The notes beneath the pieces are model-generated. The model worked only from the letters and a program-made list of their open reading frames with translations. It had not been told where the DNA came from and did no database searches. 64,000 nucleotides of DNA, taken from an uncultured Bacteroidia bacterium (lineage in GTDB: Bacteria; Bacteroidota; Bacteroidia; NS11-12g; UBA9320). The stretch lies in contig CALSTB010000008.1 of assembly GCA_943789165.1 (NCBI GenBank), forward strand, positions 1 to 64,000. The letters are read 5' to 3'. The position numbers were made by a program, and so were the translations under genes. Shown here in pieces: positions 8,253 to 17,776 of this stretch. Every line of letters begins with the position of its first letter. Position 1 is the first letter of the stretch.

Positions 8253-9980
8253 TTGAGGTGGAAGTTACAACACAAACAAGCACTCAAAGGTCATGCTTCT
8301 AGCATGAAGCGAGACCAATTTACCGATCCAGATGGAAATCCATCATGGTGCCGTTGGGACGTAAAGCCATGGTACGTTGACGAATCTACAATTGGTGGGA
8401 TTATTATCTATGCACAGGAAATTACTGAAGAGGTTGAATCTGAAAACAAGATGCTCGACCAAGAGCGGCGATACAAGCACTTCTTTAATAGTGATTCCAT
8501 TGGCTGGGTGGAGGTAAGTGCGCCTAAGCTTATTGAAACAGTAATTGCGTGTAATTACGACTTTGGTAAGGTTATTCATGAACATAAGGATGCAATCGGT
8601 ACTGTTACACGTTTTAATCAAAAAGCCGGCGACATTTTTGGCTTGTCAAACGACATCGACCCTGAAAGTTTTGAACCTTTACGGTATATACAAGAAGGAA
8701 TTGAAGACTTAGCATCGAAGTTTTTTGGTGCTATAAAAAATAAACTGGATAGTTTTACCTGTGAAGTGGTTATCAAAAACAACTATGGTGAAACTAGAAA
8801 CCTGAATATCAATGTGCATTTCTCAGATGTTGGAGGACGTGGAGATTTGCTTTATGGAATACAGGACATTACTGACTTGAAAGACTCGGTAAAAGCACTC
8901 AGAGAAAGCGAAGAGCGTTACCGCACCATGTTTGACAGCAACAGTCTAGCGGTGGTATATACAAACTACGAAAAAGACATGGTAAAGATTAATGAATCTT
9001 TTACCAAGATTTTTGGGTATACCGAAGAAGACATGCAGAAGATTGAGGAAAACGACATGTTGCTTCCGTCATATCGAAAACTGAATAAACAAATTTCTGA
9101 TGACTTTGCTTCAGGATTGAAACGATACGTTTCGGTTGAGAAGGAATATAAAATAAAGTCTGGGAAGAAGATTGTTGCTCAAACAGCTTCAAGTGCCTTA
9201 TATGACGATGCAGGACAGCATTATGGTAACGTAACGATAATCGAGGACATCACTGAGAGAAAAACAGCTGAAAGACAAATCCGTAAGCAAAACGAAGAGC
9301 TTATTAAAATTAACCAGGAATTGGATCAGTTTGTTTACAGTGCGGCACATGATTTAAGAGCGCCTATTGCAAACGTGATGGGATTGGTGAAATTGATTCG
9401 ATTAGAAGAAATTTCTGAAACGGCCTCACACTATATTGGGTTACAAGAAAAGAGTCTTGCTAAACTAGACGAGTTTATTAAGAGCATCGTTGATTATTCG
9501 CGAAACTCGCGACTTGGATTGGCTAAGGATGAAATCAACCTTAACGAATTCGTTAACGAAGTTGTTGATCAATATCGTTTCTCGGAAAACGCAGAGAAAT
9601 TGGCTATTGCCATTAATGTTGATCAACCTGGAAAGTTTGTTACAGACTTAAACAGATTATCCGTGGTAATGAACAATTTGGTTTCAAATGCGGTGCGTTA
9701 TATGGATCCAAGCAAACCTGACTGTTTCCTCAACATTGACGTGGTAGCTGACACCAAGCAAGCCAAGATAACGGTATCAGATAACGGTATTGGTATCGAA
9801 AAAGAACACCTCACTTCAATATTTGAGTTATTTTACAGAGCGAGTTCCAATTCTAAAGGAACAGGAATCGGCTTGTATATTGTAAAAGAAACCATCGATA
9901 AATTAAAAGGAAAAATTAAGGTAGCTTCGAAGTATGGAGAAGGAACTACCTTTACCGTTACATTTAAGAACTTTATCTAG
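8253..9980 (+). CDS. PAS-domain histidine kinase, C-terminal part with catalytic domains
   Basis: 575 residues, in the same frame as the upstream piece. It carries the rest of the third PAS domain, then two more PAS modules (about 70-210 and 213-335, the latter with EERYRTMFDSN and IFGYTEEDM). The dimerisation box FVYSAAHDLRAP has His366. The ATPase domain has N box NNLVSNA (474-480), DNGIGIE (510-516) and GTGIGL. The kinase core is fully intact. If translation restarts at the TTG at 8253, the product would be a shorter constitutive or altered kinase. The response regulator begins 7 bases after the stop, so the two form a two-component pair. Confidence 0.85.
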   Translation: MRWKLQHKQALKGHASSMKRDQFTDPDGNPSWCRWDVKPWYVDESTIGGIIIYAQEITEEVESENKMLDQERRYKHFFNSDSIGWVEVSAPKLIETVIACNYDFGKVIHEHKDAIGTVTRFNQKAGDIFGLSNDIDPESFEPLRYIQEGIEDLASKFFGAIKNKLDSFTCEVVIKNNYGETRNLNINVHFSDVGGRGDLLYGIQDITDLKDSVKALRESEERYRTMFDSNSLAVVYTNYEKDMVKINESFTKIFGYTEEDMQKIEENDMLLPSYRKLNKQISDDFASGLKRYVSVEKEYKIKSGKKIVAQTASSALYDDAGQHYGNVTIIEDITERKTAERQIRKQNEELIKINQELDQFVYSAAHDLRAPIANVMGLVKLIRLEEISETASHYIGLQEKSLAKLDEFIKSIVDYSRNSRLGLAKDEINLNEFVNEVVDQYRFSENAEKLAIAINVDQPGKFVTDLNRLSVVMNNLVSNAVRYMDPSKPDCFLNIDVVADTKQAKITVSDNGIGIEKEHLTSIFELFYRASSNSKGTGIGLYIVKETIDKLKGKIKVASKYGEGTTFTVTFKNFI

Positions 9981-9986
9981 ATCCCG

Positions 9987-10358
9987 ATGATTTACTTGAT
10001 AGATGATGATGAGATTCAAAATCTGATTAATACTAGGGTAATCAGTATTGTATCTGACGGGATAGAGGTCAAAGCATTTACTTCTGCAGAGAACGCTTTA
10101 GCCAATCTTAAAAGCAAGCAAGATGGTTTGCCTGATATGATTTTCTTAGATATTAATATGCCCAAAATGAATGGTTGGGACTTTTTAGACGCCTACGAGA
10201 GTGAGGAAAACAAAGTAAAAGTATACATGCTCTCGTCTTCAATCAATAACAAAGACATTCAGAAATCTGAGACGTACGATATCGTTAATGGATTTATTTG
10301 TATACCATTAGTGGTTGAGAAACTTGCCGAAATACTAAAATCGGAAGGACTCGCTTAA
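9987..10358 (+). CDS. Single-domain response regulator
   Basis: 123 residues, only a receiver domain. The acidic pocket is YLIDDDE (Asp6-Asp8), the phospho-acceptor is Asp55 in IFLDINMP, and the switch Ser is in MLSSS. The nearly invariant Lys of the KP motif is replaced: the sequence reads GFICIPL with Ile106 (codon ATA, one base from AAA). Lys normally contacts the phosphate, so phosphotransfer or signal output may be impaired. It has no output domain, so it would act through protein contacts or as a phosphate relay. It lies 7 bases downstream of the PAS kinase. Its end overlaps the convergent small gene by 4 bases. Confidence 0.88.
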   Translation: MIYLIDDDEIQNLINTRVISIVSDGIEVKAFTSAENALANLKSKQDGLPDMIFLDINMPKMNGWDFLDAYESEENKVKVYMLSSSINNKDIQKSETYDIVNGFICIPLVVEKLAEILKSEGLA

Positions 10359-10588
10359 TGCATTTCTAACTCAGAACGTTGAGATTCTTCTAAAACAATT
10401 CTTACAGATGTAGGATTTGGACTATACATTTCAGAATCCATAGCAGATTTAATCTGTTCTATTTCACTAAATATGTCACAAAGTTCGTCAGATGTTGTAA
10501 TCTGATCCATAACTGTAGAGCGCTCATCTTGAGCTAGTTCTGAGTATGAGAGTTGAATAAGGTTGTGTAGAGTAGAGGTGTAATCCAT
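10355..10588 (-). CDS. Small acidic protein downstream of ECF sigma factor
   Basis: 77 residues, acidic and predicted helical, with no signal peptide or membrane segment. I cannot assign a named family. It starts 47 bases after the stop of the ECF sigma factor gene and runs in the same direction. This arrangement, a short cytoplasmic protein after a Bacteroidota ECF sigma gene, suggests a regulator of the sigma factor. It lacks the zinc-binding or membrane features of classical anti-sigma proteins, so the role is inference. Confidence 0.6.
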   Translation of the reverse strand: MDYTSTLHNLIQLSYSELAQDERSTVMDQITTSDELCDIFSEIEQIKSAMDSEMYSPNPTSVRIVLEESQRSELEMH

Positions 10589-10634
10589 AAAGTAAAATTA
10601 GTTTCTTTACCTCATGAACGTCCAGATTACACAA

Positions 10635-11213
10635 TTATTGCAATGAGATAGATTTTTCTGAAATTATTTTTCTCATGTTGTTCAACGCATATCGCATACG
10701 TCCAAGTGCCGTATTAATACTTACACCAGTTAGGTCTGCGATTTCTTTGAAACTCAAATCACCATAGTGACGTAGTACAAGAACTTCTTTTTGCTCTGGT
10801 GGTAGCATATTGATAATCTGACGAACTGTATCGTCGCGTTGATTTCTGATGTACGATTCCTCACGATTACTATCACTAATCTCGATGGTTCTGAAAATGT
10901 CTTCACCATCTTGAGAAGTTATCGTCGGCATGCGCTTTGATTTTCTGAAATGATCAATGGCTAAGTTGCGCGCAATTCGAACAACCCAAGGTAAGAATTT
11001 ACCTTCTTCATTATATTTTCCAGATTTGAACGTTTTAATGACCTTAATGAAAGTTTCCTGAAATAAGTCTTCAGCAATGTATCGATCATTAACAATAAGT
11101 AAAATGGTTGTAAACACTTTGTTTTTGTGTTTAGTGATAAGCATTTCTAAACATGCTTCATTTCCTTGAATGTACTGCTTGATTAAAGCACGGTCTTTAA
11201 TTTGTTCGCTCAT
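10635..11213 (-). CDS. ECF-type RNA polymerase sigma factor
   Basis: 192 residues. Region 2 is clear (AEDLFQETFIKVIKTF and FLPWVVRIARNLAIDHFRK), and region 4 shows LPPEQKEVLVLRHYGDLSF followed by a helix-turn-helix (EIADLTGVSINTALGRMRYA). It recruits RNA polymerase core to a dedicated promoter set. The 4-base linker regions and length are typical of group 4 sigma factors. Unlike most genes here it has a strong Shine-Dalgarno sequence. The 77-residue downstream gene is probably co-transcribed. Confidence 0.93.
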   Translation of the reverse strand: MSEQIKDRALIKQYIQGNEACLEMLITKHKNKVFTTILLIVNDRYIAEDLFQETFIKVIKTFKSGKYNEEGKFLPWVVRIARNLAIDHFRKSKRMPTITSQDGEDIFRTIEISDSNREESYIRNQRDDTVRQIINMLPPEQKEVLVLRHYGDLSFKEIADLTGVSINTALGRMRYALNNMRKIISEKSISLQ

Positions 11214-11218
11214 ATATA

Positions 11219-11224
11219 CCTCCT
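11219..11224 (-). promoter_or_regulatory. Strong Shine-Dalgarno site of the ECF sigma gene
   Basis: AGGAGG on the minus strand ends 5 bases before the ATG at 11213. Such a full match is unusual in this window, where most genes show no Shine-Dalgarno sequence. It fixes the start codon. Confidence 0.75.
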
Positions 11225-11410
11225 AATGTGTTACGTGACTGTAAATCAGTCGATTGTAATAAAAAAATTTAGAGTAGAGGTATAATGTATAGGCTTTTGT
11301 GCTTTAAATGTTCTACTAAGATAGAGAATTGATTTTGAAATAAAAAATTTTTTATAAAACTCCTCACTTAAAACACAAAGCAAAAGAGTTATTTTGTTGT
11401 TACTAAAAAT

Positions 11411-14272
11411 ATGGGCAGCAAAGCAGAGAAAGTAATAGATATTGTAGGGGCGAGAATGCACAATCTGAAGAATATTGATGTTCAGATTAAGCGGAATAAA
11501 TTCACTGTGGTTACTGGAGTTTCTGGGTCAGGAAAATCTTCGCTGGTTTTTGATACCTTATATGCAGAAGGCCAAAGAAGGTATGTAGAAAGTCTATCCT
11601 CTTATGCCAGACAGTTTTTGGGAAAGCTCGACAAACCTGAGGTGGATCATATAAAAGGATTAACACCTTGCGTAGCTATTGAGCAAAAAGTAAATACGCG
11701 TAATCCAAGATCTACCGTTGCTACTTCGACTGAAATATATGACTACCTAAAACTACTATTCACAAGGGCTGGTCGCACGTACTCGCCGATATCAGGTGAT
11801 GAAGTAAAGTGCCATACTCCGCAAGACGTCGTTGATTACATATTACAAACAGCCAAAGCGGATGAGCATGTATATGTCTTAACAAGCATTCCTTTCGAGA
11901 ATGCAAAGGAATTAAAAGACGTATTGGAACTGGAAAGTCAAAAAGGTTATAGCCGTTTACTGTATAGGAATGAGGTAGTAAAAATTGACGATTTTAAGGT
12001 GACCGAGGTAAAAAGCAAAGACCTCTTTTTATTAGTAGATAGGATAGTCGTTGAACAGAAGTCAGATGAAGAATACCTACAAAGGTTAAGTGATTCGGTT
12101 CAAACCGCATTTTATGAAGGTAAAGGACTATTAACCATTCAAATTCTTAAAGAGAAAGAAACGGTAGAAATTGAATTCTCAAATCTATTTGAATTGGATG
12201 GGATGCAGTTTGAAAGACCAACCATCAATTTTTTAAGTTTTAATAACCCTTACGGCGCTTGTAAAACGTGTCAGGGATTTGGAACCATAATTGGTATTGA
12301 TGAATCGCTGGTAGTGCCAGACAGAAGCTTGTCCTTATTTGAAGGGGCGGTCGCACCCTGGCGCGGTGAATCCTTGAGTAAATGGAAGAATGAGTTTATC
12401 AAAAACATAGATGCTAATGAGTTTCCTATTCACAAACCGTATATGGAGCTTTCAGAAGACGAGAAAGATCTTTTATGGCAGGGAAGTGATTCAGTAAACG
12501 GCATCAATCAATTCGTTCAGTTTTTACAAGACAGTTCGTACAAAATACAATATCGGGTGATGTTGGCTAAATATAGAGGTCGAACGATTTGTCCAGACTG
12601 TAAAGGAACAAGACTTCGCCATGATTCTAACTTTGTCAAAATCGTGAGTGAAACCCCATTATTATACCACTCAAAAGGAACGCCCAATAAAATATCACTT
12701 TCCGAAGTCCTTTTATTAACGGTCGCAGAAGCAAAGGAGTTTTTCAAAGGATTTACCTTTAGTGCAGCAGATTTAGAAATTGCCAAACGATTGTTGACTG
12801 AAATTACGGCCCGACTTGATTTCTTATCTGATGTTGGCTTGGGTTACTTAGGCTTAAACCGGTTATCCAATTCTTTATCGGGTGGTGAGTCTCAGCGTAT
12901 CAATTTGGCAACATCGCTTGGTAGCAGCTTGGTGGGTTCTACCTACATACTAGATGAACCAAGTATTGGCCTACACTCAAGAGATACAGAACGATTGATT
13001 GTGGTTTTAAAGAAACTACAATCTGCTGGTAATACAGTTGTTGTCGTTGAACATGACGAAGAGTTAATGCATTCTGCAGACGAATTGATTGACATCGGAC
13101 CATTTGCGGGATCGCATGGGGGAGAAGTGGTGTTCAACGGAAACTTCGACGATATGATGTCGTCCGAAACGCTGACGTCACAGTTTTTGAATAATGTACG
13201 TGAAATCGAAATTCCTGAACACAGAAGAAAGTGGAACAATTACATTGACATTAAAAATGCCCGCTTCAATAACTTGAAACGTGTGAATACAAAAATTCCT
13301 TTGTCCGCCTTTACGGTGGTTACAGGTGTTTCTGGATCAGGTAAGACGAGTTTAATTAAAGGAGTTTTTTATCCTTTAATCTTACGTGCACTAGACCAAT
13401 ATGCAGGAGTTAAGCCAGGAGAGTCTGATGGTATTTCAGGAGACATTTCTCGAATTCAAGCCGTAGAAATGATTGATCAGAATCCTATTGGTAAATCGTC
13501 ACGATCTAATCCAGTGACCTATGTAAAAGCCTATGATGCTATCAGAGATTTGTTCTCTGAACAGGTGTTGTCGAAGCAACGCGGTTATAAAAGTTCTATC
13601 TTTTCTTTCAATGTGGAAGGTGGTCGTTGTGACAACTGTAAAGGGGAAGGTGAAGAGATTATAGAAATGCAGTTTATGGCTGATTTGCACTTACCATGCG
13701 AAGTGTGTAAAGGCAAACGGTTTAAACAAGAAGTGTTAGAAGTGACATTTAAGGAAAAAAACATCCATGACGTGTTGTCTATGACTGTTGATGACGCGAT
13801 GGAGTTTTTCGATTCTGTGTCGCTTATCAAAAAAAGACTTCAACCATTGCAAGACGTAGGATTGGGTTATGTGTCATTAGGGCAATCATCAAATACACTA
13901 AGCGGGGGAGAAGCCCAAAGAATTAAACTGGCTTCCTTCTTGGGTAAAAACAACAGTCAAACCCACACCTTATTTATATTCGACGAACCCACCACTGGTT
14001 TGCACTTTCACGACATACAAAAACTACTTAAATCGTTAAACGCGTTGGTTGATAGCGGTAATACAGTTGTGACAATTGAACACAACTTAGACGTCGTGAA
14101 GTCTGCTGATTGGGTAATTGATTTAGGTCCAAGCGGAGGGAAAGAGGGTGGCGCAATAGTTTTTGAAGGAACACCCGAACAACTCGTTGAGTGTAAGGAT
14201 TCATTTACAGGCCAATATCTAAAAACAAAGTTAGCTGGAGGTTTCTTAAATCCGTCGTTAAAGAAAGCTTAG
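11411..14272 (+). CDS. uvrA: Excinuclease ABC subunit A
   Basis: 953 residues, normal UvrA length. Two ABC ATPase cassettes are present: Walker A GVSGSGKSSLVFDT and GVSGSGKTSLIKG, with signatures NSLSGGESQRI and NTLSGGEAQRI. Zinc-module pairs are visible as CKTCQGFG and CPDCKGTR in the first half and CDNCKGEGE and CEVCKGKRF in the second. UvrA dimers load UvrB at damaged DNA in nucleotide excision repair. It is a single gene, ended by a bidirectional terminator shared with the convergent TlpA-like gene. Confidence 0.97.
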   Translation: MGSKAEKVIDIVGARMHNLKNIDVQIKRNKFTVVTGVSGSGKSSLVFDTLYAEGQRRYVESLSSYARQFLGKLDKPEVDHIKGLTPCVAIEQKVNTRNPRSTVATSTEIYDYLKLLFTRAGRTYSPISGDEVKCHTPQDVVDYILQTAKADEHVYVLTSIPFENAKELKDVLELESQKGYSRLLYRNEVVKIDDFKVTEVKSKDLFLLVDRIVVEQKSDEEYLQRLSDSVQTAFYEGKGLLTIQILKEKETVEIEFSNLFELDGMQFERPTINFLSFNNPYGACKTCQGFGTIIGIDESLVVPDRSLSLFEGAVAPWRGESLSKWKNEFIKNIDANEFPIHKPYMELSEDEKDLLWQGSDSVNGINQFVQFLQDSSYKIQYRVMLAKYRGRTICPDCKGTRLRHDSNFVKIVSETPLLYHSKGTPNKISLSEVLLLTVAEAKEFFKGFTFSAADLEIAKRLLTEITARLDFLSDVGLGYLGLNRLSNSLSGGESQRINLATSLGSSLVGSTYILDEPSIGLHSRDTERLIVVLKKLQSAGNTVVVVEHDEELMHSADELIDIGPFAGSHGGEVVFNGNFDDMMSSETLTSQFLNNVREIEIPEHRRKWNNYIDIKNARFNNLKRVNTKIPLSAFTVVTGVSGSGKTSLIKGVFYPLILRALDQYAGVKPGESDGISGDISRIQAVEMIDQNPIGKSSRSNPVTYVKAYDAIRDLFSEQVLSKQRGYKSSIFSFNVEGGRCDNCKGEGEEIIEMQFMADLHLPCEVCKGKRFKQEVLEVTFKEKNIHDVLSMTVDDAMEFFDSVSLIKKRLQPLQDVGLGYVSLGQSSNTLSGGEAQRIKLASFLGKNNSQTHTLFIFDEPTTGLHFHDIQKLLKSLNALVDSGNTVVTIEHNLDVVKSADWVIDLGPSGGKEGGAIVFEGTPEQLVECKDSFTGQYLKTKLAGGFLNPSLKKA

Positions 14273-14276
14273 GCAT

Positions 14277-14314
14277 AAAAAAAGTCCATGGCTTGTTAGC
14301 GCATGGACTCTTTA
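14277..14314. terminator. Bidirectional terminator between uvrA and the TlpA-like gene
   Basis: AGTCCATG (14283-14290) pairs with CATGGACT (14302-14309) across an 11-base loop. A run of A precedes it and CTTT follows, so it can stop transcription from both convergent genes. Confidence 0.85.
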
Positions 14315-14331
14315 TAAATATGTCTTTTTAC

Positions 14332-14928
14332 CTATTCAGAATCTTCGTCTTCATTTTCTTCCTCAATTTCCTCGTCTTGGTCCGGAGTATCTTGTGGTGC
14401 ATCTTCAACTTTTACTGTTGATTGTAGCTTTATGATTTCATCTTCTAAATCCAGTTCATCACCTTCTAAATATCCTGTATGGGTGTATACAATTTTTCCA
14501 TTTTGATCAATTAAAAAGGTAACCGGTGGGTTTGTTACGTTCATGTCGCGCTGAAATTCTCCATTTGGATCTAATAATATGTCAAAGTCCCAACCTTGTC
14601 CATCAGCGAAAGGCTTAACACGTGCAGAGTTTCTGCTATCGTCGACAGAAACTGCCACCAATTCTACGTTGTAGTCTTCTTCCCAATCATCCAAAACATC
14701 ATTTAGGTTGCGCAGTTCTTTGATACAAGGTTTACACCATGTTGCCCAAAACGAAATGATGGTTATTTTACCATTTGTACCGTAAGTGGAAACATCGATA
14801 TTTTCACCTTCCGTATTCTTTAAGGTAACGCTTGGAAGTGATTGTTTTGTTTTGGTGCTGTCTTCAACTGCAGCCTGAGTGCCAATTGCACAAATCATTA
14901 AGGTAATGGCGATAACTATATTCTTCAT
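14332..14928 (-). CDS. TlpA-like periplasmic thioredoxin with acidic tail
   Basis: 198 residues with a signal peptide (cleavage near GTQAA). The thioredoxin fold of the AhpC/TlpA type carries WATWCKPC with Cys65 and Cys68, and the late cis-Pro region TNPPVTFLID. It should reduce or oxidise disulfides in the periplasm. Targets are unknown. The last 25 or so residues are almost all Asp and Glu, an extension outside the family core. It is a single gene that converges on uvrA. Confidence 0.9.
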   Translation of the reverse strand: MKNIVIAITLMICAIGTQAAVEDSTKTKQSLPSVTLKNTEGENIDVSTYGTNGKITIISFWATWCKPCIKELRNLNDVLDDWEEDYNVELVAVSVDDSRNSARVKPFADGQGWDFDILLDPNGEFQRDMNVTNPPVTFLIDQNGKIVYTHTGYLEGDELDLEDEIIKLQSTVKVEDAPQDTPDQDEEIEEENEDEDSE

Positions 14929-15091
14929 TTCTTGTTTTTGTTAAGATAGATTTCAATTATTGTTCCAACAAAGAAGTTTGCAAGTTTAATCAAAATCAGG
15001 GTAAATGGAATTGGTAAACAACAAAACAGACTGGATTTAAGTTAACAGTTTGATAATCAGATAATCATTAACACATTAATCGATAGAATCA

Positions 15092-17776
15092 TTGAGTTCA
15101 GAGCGAATTAAAGTCGGTATATTTTTTGGTGGAAGTTCACGCGAACGAGAAGTCTCGTTTGCTGGAGGGAGAACCGTGTATGATAATTTAGACAAAGATT
15201 TGTTTGAACCGGTCGCCATATTTGTCGATGAGTTTGGCAACTTAGTACTGTTGCAATGGCAATTCATATACAGGGGCACTATCCGAGATTTTTACCCGCC
15301 AGTTTCCTTTTTACCAAATTCGCCTAACAATTATCAGATATATTCAGAAAGTATAGAATTGTCGGCCACCGAAAGAAATAAGATGCTCTCGGAAGTTGGT
15401 GAAGTCATAGAACCAAGTGCGTTATCGACATACATCGATTTTGCATTTTTGGCCTTACACGGTGAACGAGGCGAAGATGGCAACGTACAAGGTTTATTGG
15501 AGTGGTATGGCATACCCTATTCTGGGTCAGGTATTTTACCGTCAGCCATTGGCATGAACAAAGCCATTCAGAAGGATTGGATGACTTCTCGAGGATTTGA
15601 TGGACCGAGATATGCTCGTATTCACAAAAACGAATGGGATAAAGACCCGAAAGCCTTTTACAATCGAGTTCTCAACGCGATTGGCTTTCCATTGGTAGTC
15701 AAATCAGCAAACCAAGGTTCTTCGATAGGGGTAAACATCGTAAAAGAATCTGGTTTTGAAAGGTTCGAAAAGGCGATCAATAACAGTTTGTTCATTCAAC
15801 GCTTGAAAAAGTCTGAATGGCAAAAAGCGGATCAAGTCACCTTCATACGGGAATTATCTGATATTAGAAGTTCATTGGGCTTTCCATTGCTCATTAATGA
15901 TGCCATCGTTCACCATCCAGAAGATGCGCTAACACTGCTTCATACACTATTTGAAGAGCACGAAACAATCACTTTGCAAGCCATTAGAGGCGAAGTAGAG
16001 ATTGTCGTTGAACAACTCATTACTGGGAAAGAGTTTAGCTGTATCGTTATAAAAGACGAGGACGGTGAAGTAATTGCATTGCCACCAACAGAAATAGCCA
16101 AATCCACTAATTTCTTTGATTACAAATCAAAATACCTTCCTGGTTTGTCTCGAAAAATTACCCCTATCCAGTTGCCCGACGAGCAAATTGAAGCTATCCG
16201 AACAGATTGTGCGAAATTGTTTGTTGATTTCGGATTCAATGTATACGCTAGAATAGATGGTTTCTTTACCAACGATGGTAAGATATTTTTAAACGACCCG
16301 AACACAACTTCGGGAATGATGCCATCTTCTTTTTTCTTCCACCAAGCCGCTGAGATTGGTTTGAACCCAAGTCAATTTTTGACCTACATCATTCGAACAT
16401 CTATTGCTGAACGGATTGAAACGATTCCAGCTATGGTGCAAAAAACGGCTTTACTCCACAACCTCGATGCACAATTAAAACGCAACGCTGATGCAGCACA
16501 ATCAAAAAAACGTGTAGCCATCATTATGGGTGGATATTCAACGGAACGGCATATATCCGTTGAGAGTGGTCGTAATATTTATGAAAAGTTAGCCTCGTCA
16601 GGGAAGTATCAACCGATACCCGTTTTCTTAACAGGAAATAATGACGCACACGAATTATATGTGATTCCTATAAACGTCATGCTCAAAGACAATGCGGATG
16701 ACATAAAGGCTAAAGTGGAGGCCTATCACCATGCGCCAATTATTTCAAAAATCATTGAGGAAGCGTCTTCGGTTACTGAAAAGTACACGTTTGGTTCACC
16801 GATCTTTGAACCACACAGAATTCAGTATAGCGAATTACCTGGCTTGTGTGAATCAGTATTTATTGCACTACATGGCCGACCCGGAGAGGATGGTCAAATT
16901 CAAATTGAATTGGATAAGCTAGGCTTGCCTTATAATGGTAGTGGATACGAGTCCTCGGCCATGACCATCGATAAATTTAAAACCAACAATGTCTTACGAG
17001 ACAAAGGGTTTTTAGTCGCAAATGGAGCACTGGTTACCAAAGATGAATGGTTCTCAAATCAAGAATTAGTGCTAGAAAGAGCACAAAAAATGATTTTTCC
17101 TTTAATAGCTAAACCTTCAGATGAAGGGTGTAGTAGTGCAGTTAAGAAGTTAAAGTCATTAGATGCCTTTAAGGCGTATGCGGAAGCCACATTCAGGTCT
17201 TCAGACCAAATAGATCAAGCACTTGCTTTGGTTTTAGACATTCAAGAAAAGGAGGAGTTCCCAGCGAAGGATTATTTCTTAATTGAGCAGTTTATTGATA
17301 GAGAAGGAGCCAATCATTTTATAGAAATTACCGGAGGTTTGGTAACCAAATATGAAAATGGCGAGGTGGTTTACGAAGTGTTCGAACCATCAGAGGCATT
17401 GGCTGAAGGGGAGATACTGTCATTAGCGGAAAAGTTTTTAGCTGGAGAAGGTCAAAACATTACACCAGCTAGGTTTTCGTCTGATAAAGCGCTTAATCGT
17501 TATGTTTCTGACGAGGTTCGTGCCGTGTTTGAAGCGGTTGCCAAAACATTACAAGTGGAAGGCTATTGCCGAATTGATGCTTTTGTACGTATTTTCGACA
17601 ACCGAAAGGTTGAGGTGATTATCATTGAAATAAATTCACTGCCCGGTATGACACCAGCGACGTGCATCTACCACCAAGCAGCAATAAATGGGTATAAACC
17701 ATTTGATTTTATTGACGAGATATTAACCTTTGGCGAAAATCGTTTAAAACAAAAACAGTATGAACAAAACGCTTAA
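15092..17776 (+). CDS. Tandem D-alanine--D-alanine ligase fusion (two ATP-grasp units)
   Basis: 894 residues, about 2.5 times a normal Ddl. The first unit (about 1-460) has GGSSREREVSF, LHGERGEDGNVQG, the ATP-binding KSANQGSSIG, the omega-loop FFDYKSKYLPG, and a metal motif NDPNTTSGM in which the usual Glu is Asp. The second unit (about 470-880) starts at KRVAIIMGGYSTERHIS, has LHGRPGEDGQIQ, a canonical metal motif IEINSLPGM, but a diverged omega-loop (EKFLAGEGQNITPA). Ddl enzymes join two D-alanines for peptidoglycan. Whether both units work is uncertain. The start is TTG. The PASTA gene overlaps the 3' end by 17 bases. The neighbour supports a cell-wall role. Confidence 0.85.
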   Translation: MSSERIKVGIFFGGSSREREVSFAGGRTVYDNLDKDLFEPVAIFVDEFGNLVLLQWQFIYRGTIRDFYPPVSFLPNSPNNYQIYSESIELSATERNKMLSEVGEVIEPSALSTYIDFAFLALHGERGEDGNVQGLLEWYGIPYSGSGILPSAIGMNKAIQKDWMTSRGFDGPRYARIHKNEWDKDPKAFYNRVLNAIGFPLVVKSANQGSSIGVNIVKESGFERFEKAINNSLFIQRLKKSEWQKADQVTFIRELSDIRSSLGFPLLINDAIVHHPEDALTLLHTLFEEHETITLQAIRGEVEIVVEQLITGKEFSCIVIKDEDGEVIALPPTEIAKSTNFFDYKSKYLPGLSRKITPIQLPDEQIEAIRTDCAKLFVDFGFNVYARIDGFFTNDGKIFLNDPNTTSGMMPSSFFFHQAAEIGLNPSQFLTYIIRTSIAERIETIPAMVQKTALLHNLDAQLKRNADAAQSKKRVAIIMGGYSTERHISVESGRNIYEKLASSGKYQPIPVFLTGNNDAHELYVIPINVMLKDNADDIKAKVEAYHHAPIISKIIEEASSVTEKYTFGSPIFEPHRIQYSELPGLCESVFIALHGRPGEDGQIQIELDKLGLPYNGSGYESSAMTIDKFKTNNVLRDKGFLVANGALVTKDEWFSNQELVLERAQKMIFPLIAKPSDEGCSSAVKKLKSLDAFKAYAEATFRSSDQIDQALALVLDIQEKEEFPAKDYFLIEQFIDREGANHFIEITGGLVTKYENGEVVYEVFEPSEALAEGEILSLAEKFLAGEGQNITPARFSSDKALNRYVSDEVRAVFEAVAKTLQVEGYCRIDAFVRIFDNRKVEVIIIEINSLPGMTPATCIYHQAAINGYKPFDFIDEILTFGENRLKQKQYEQNA

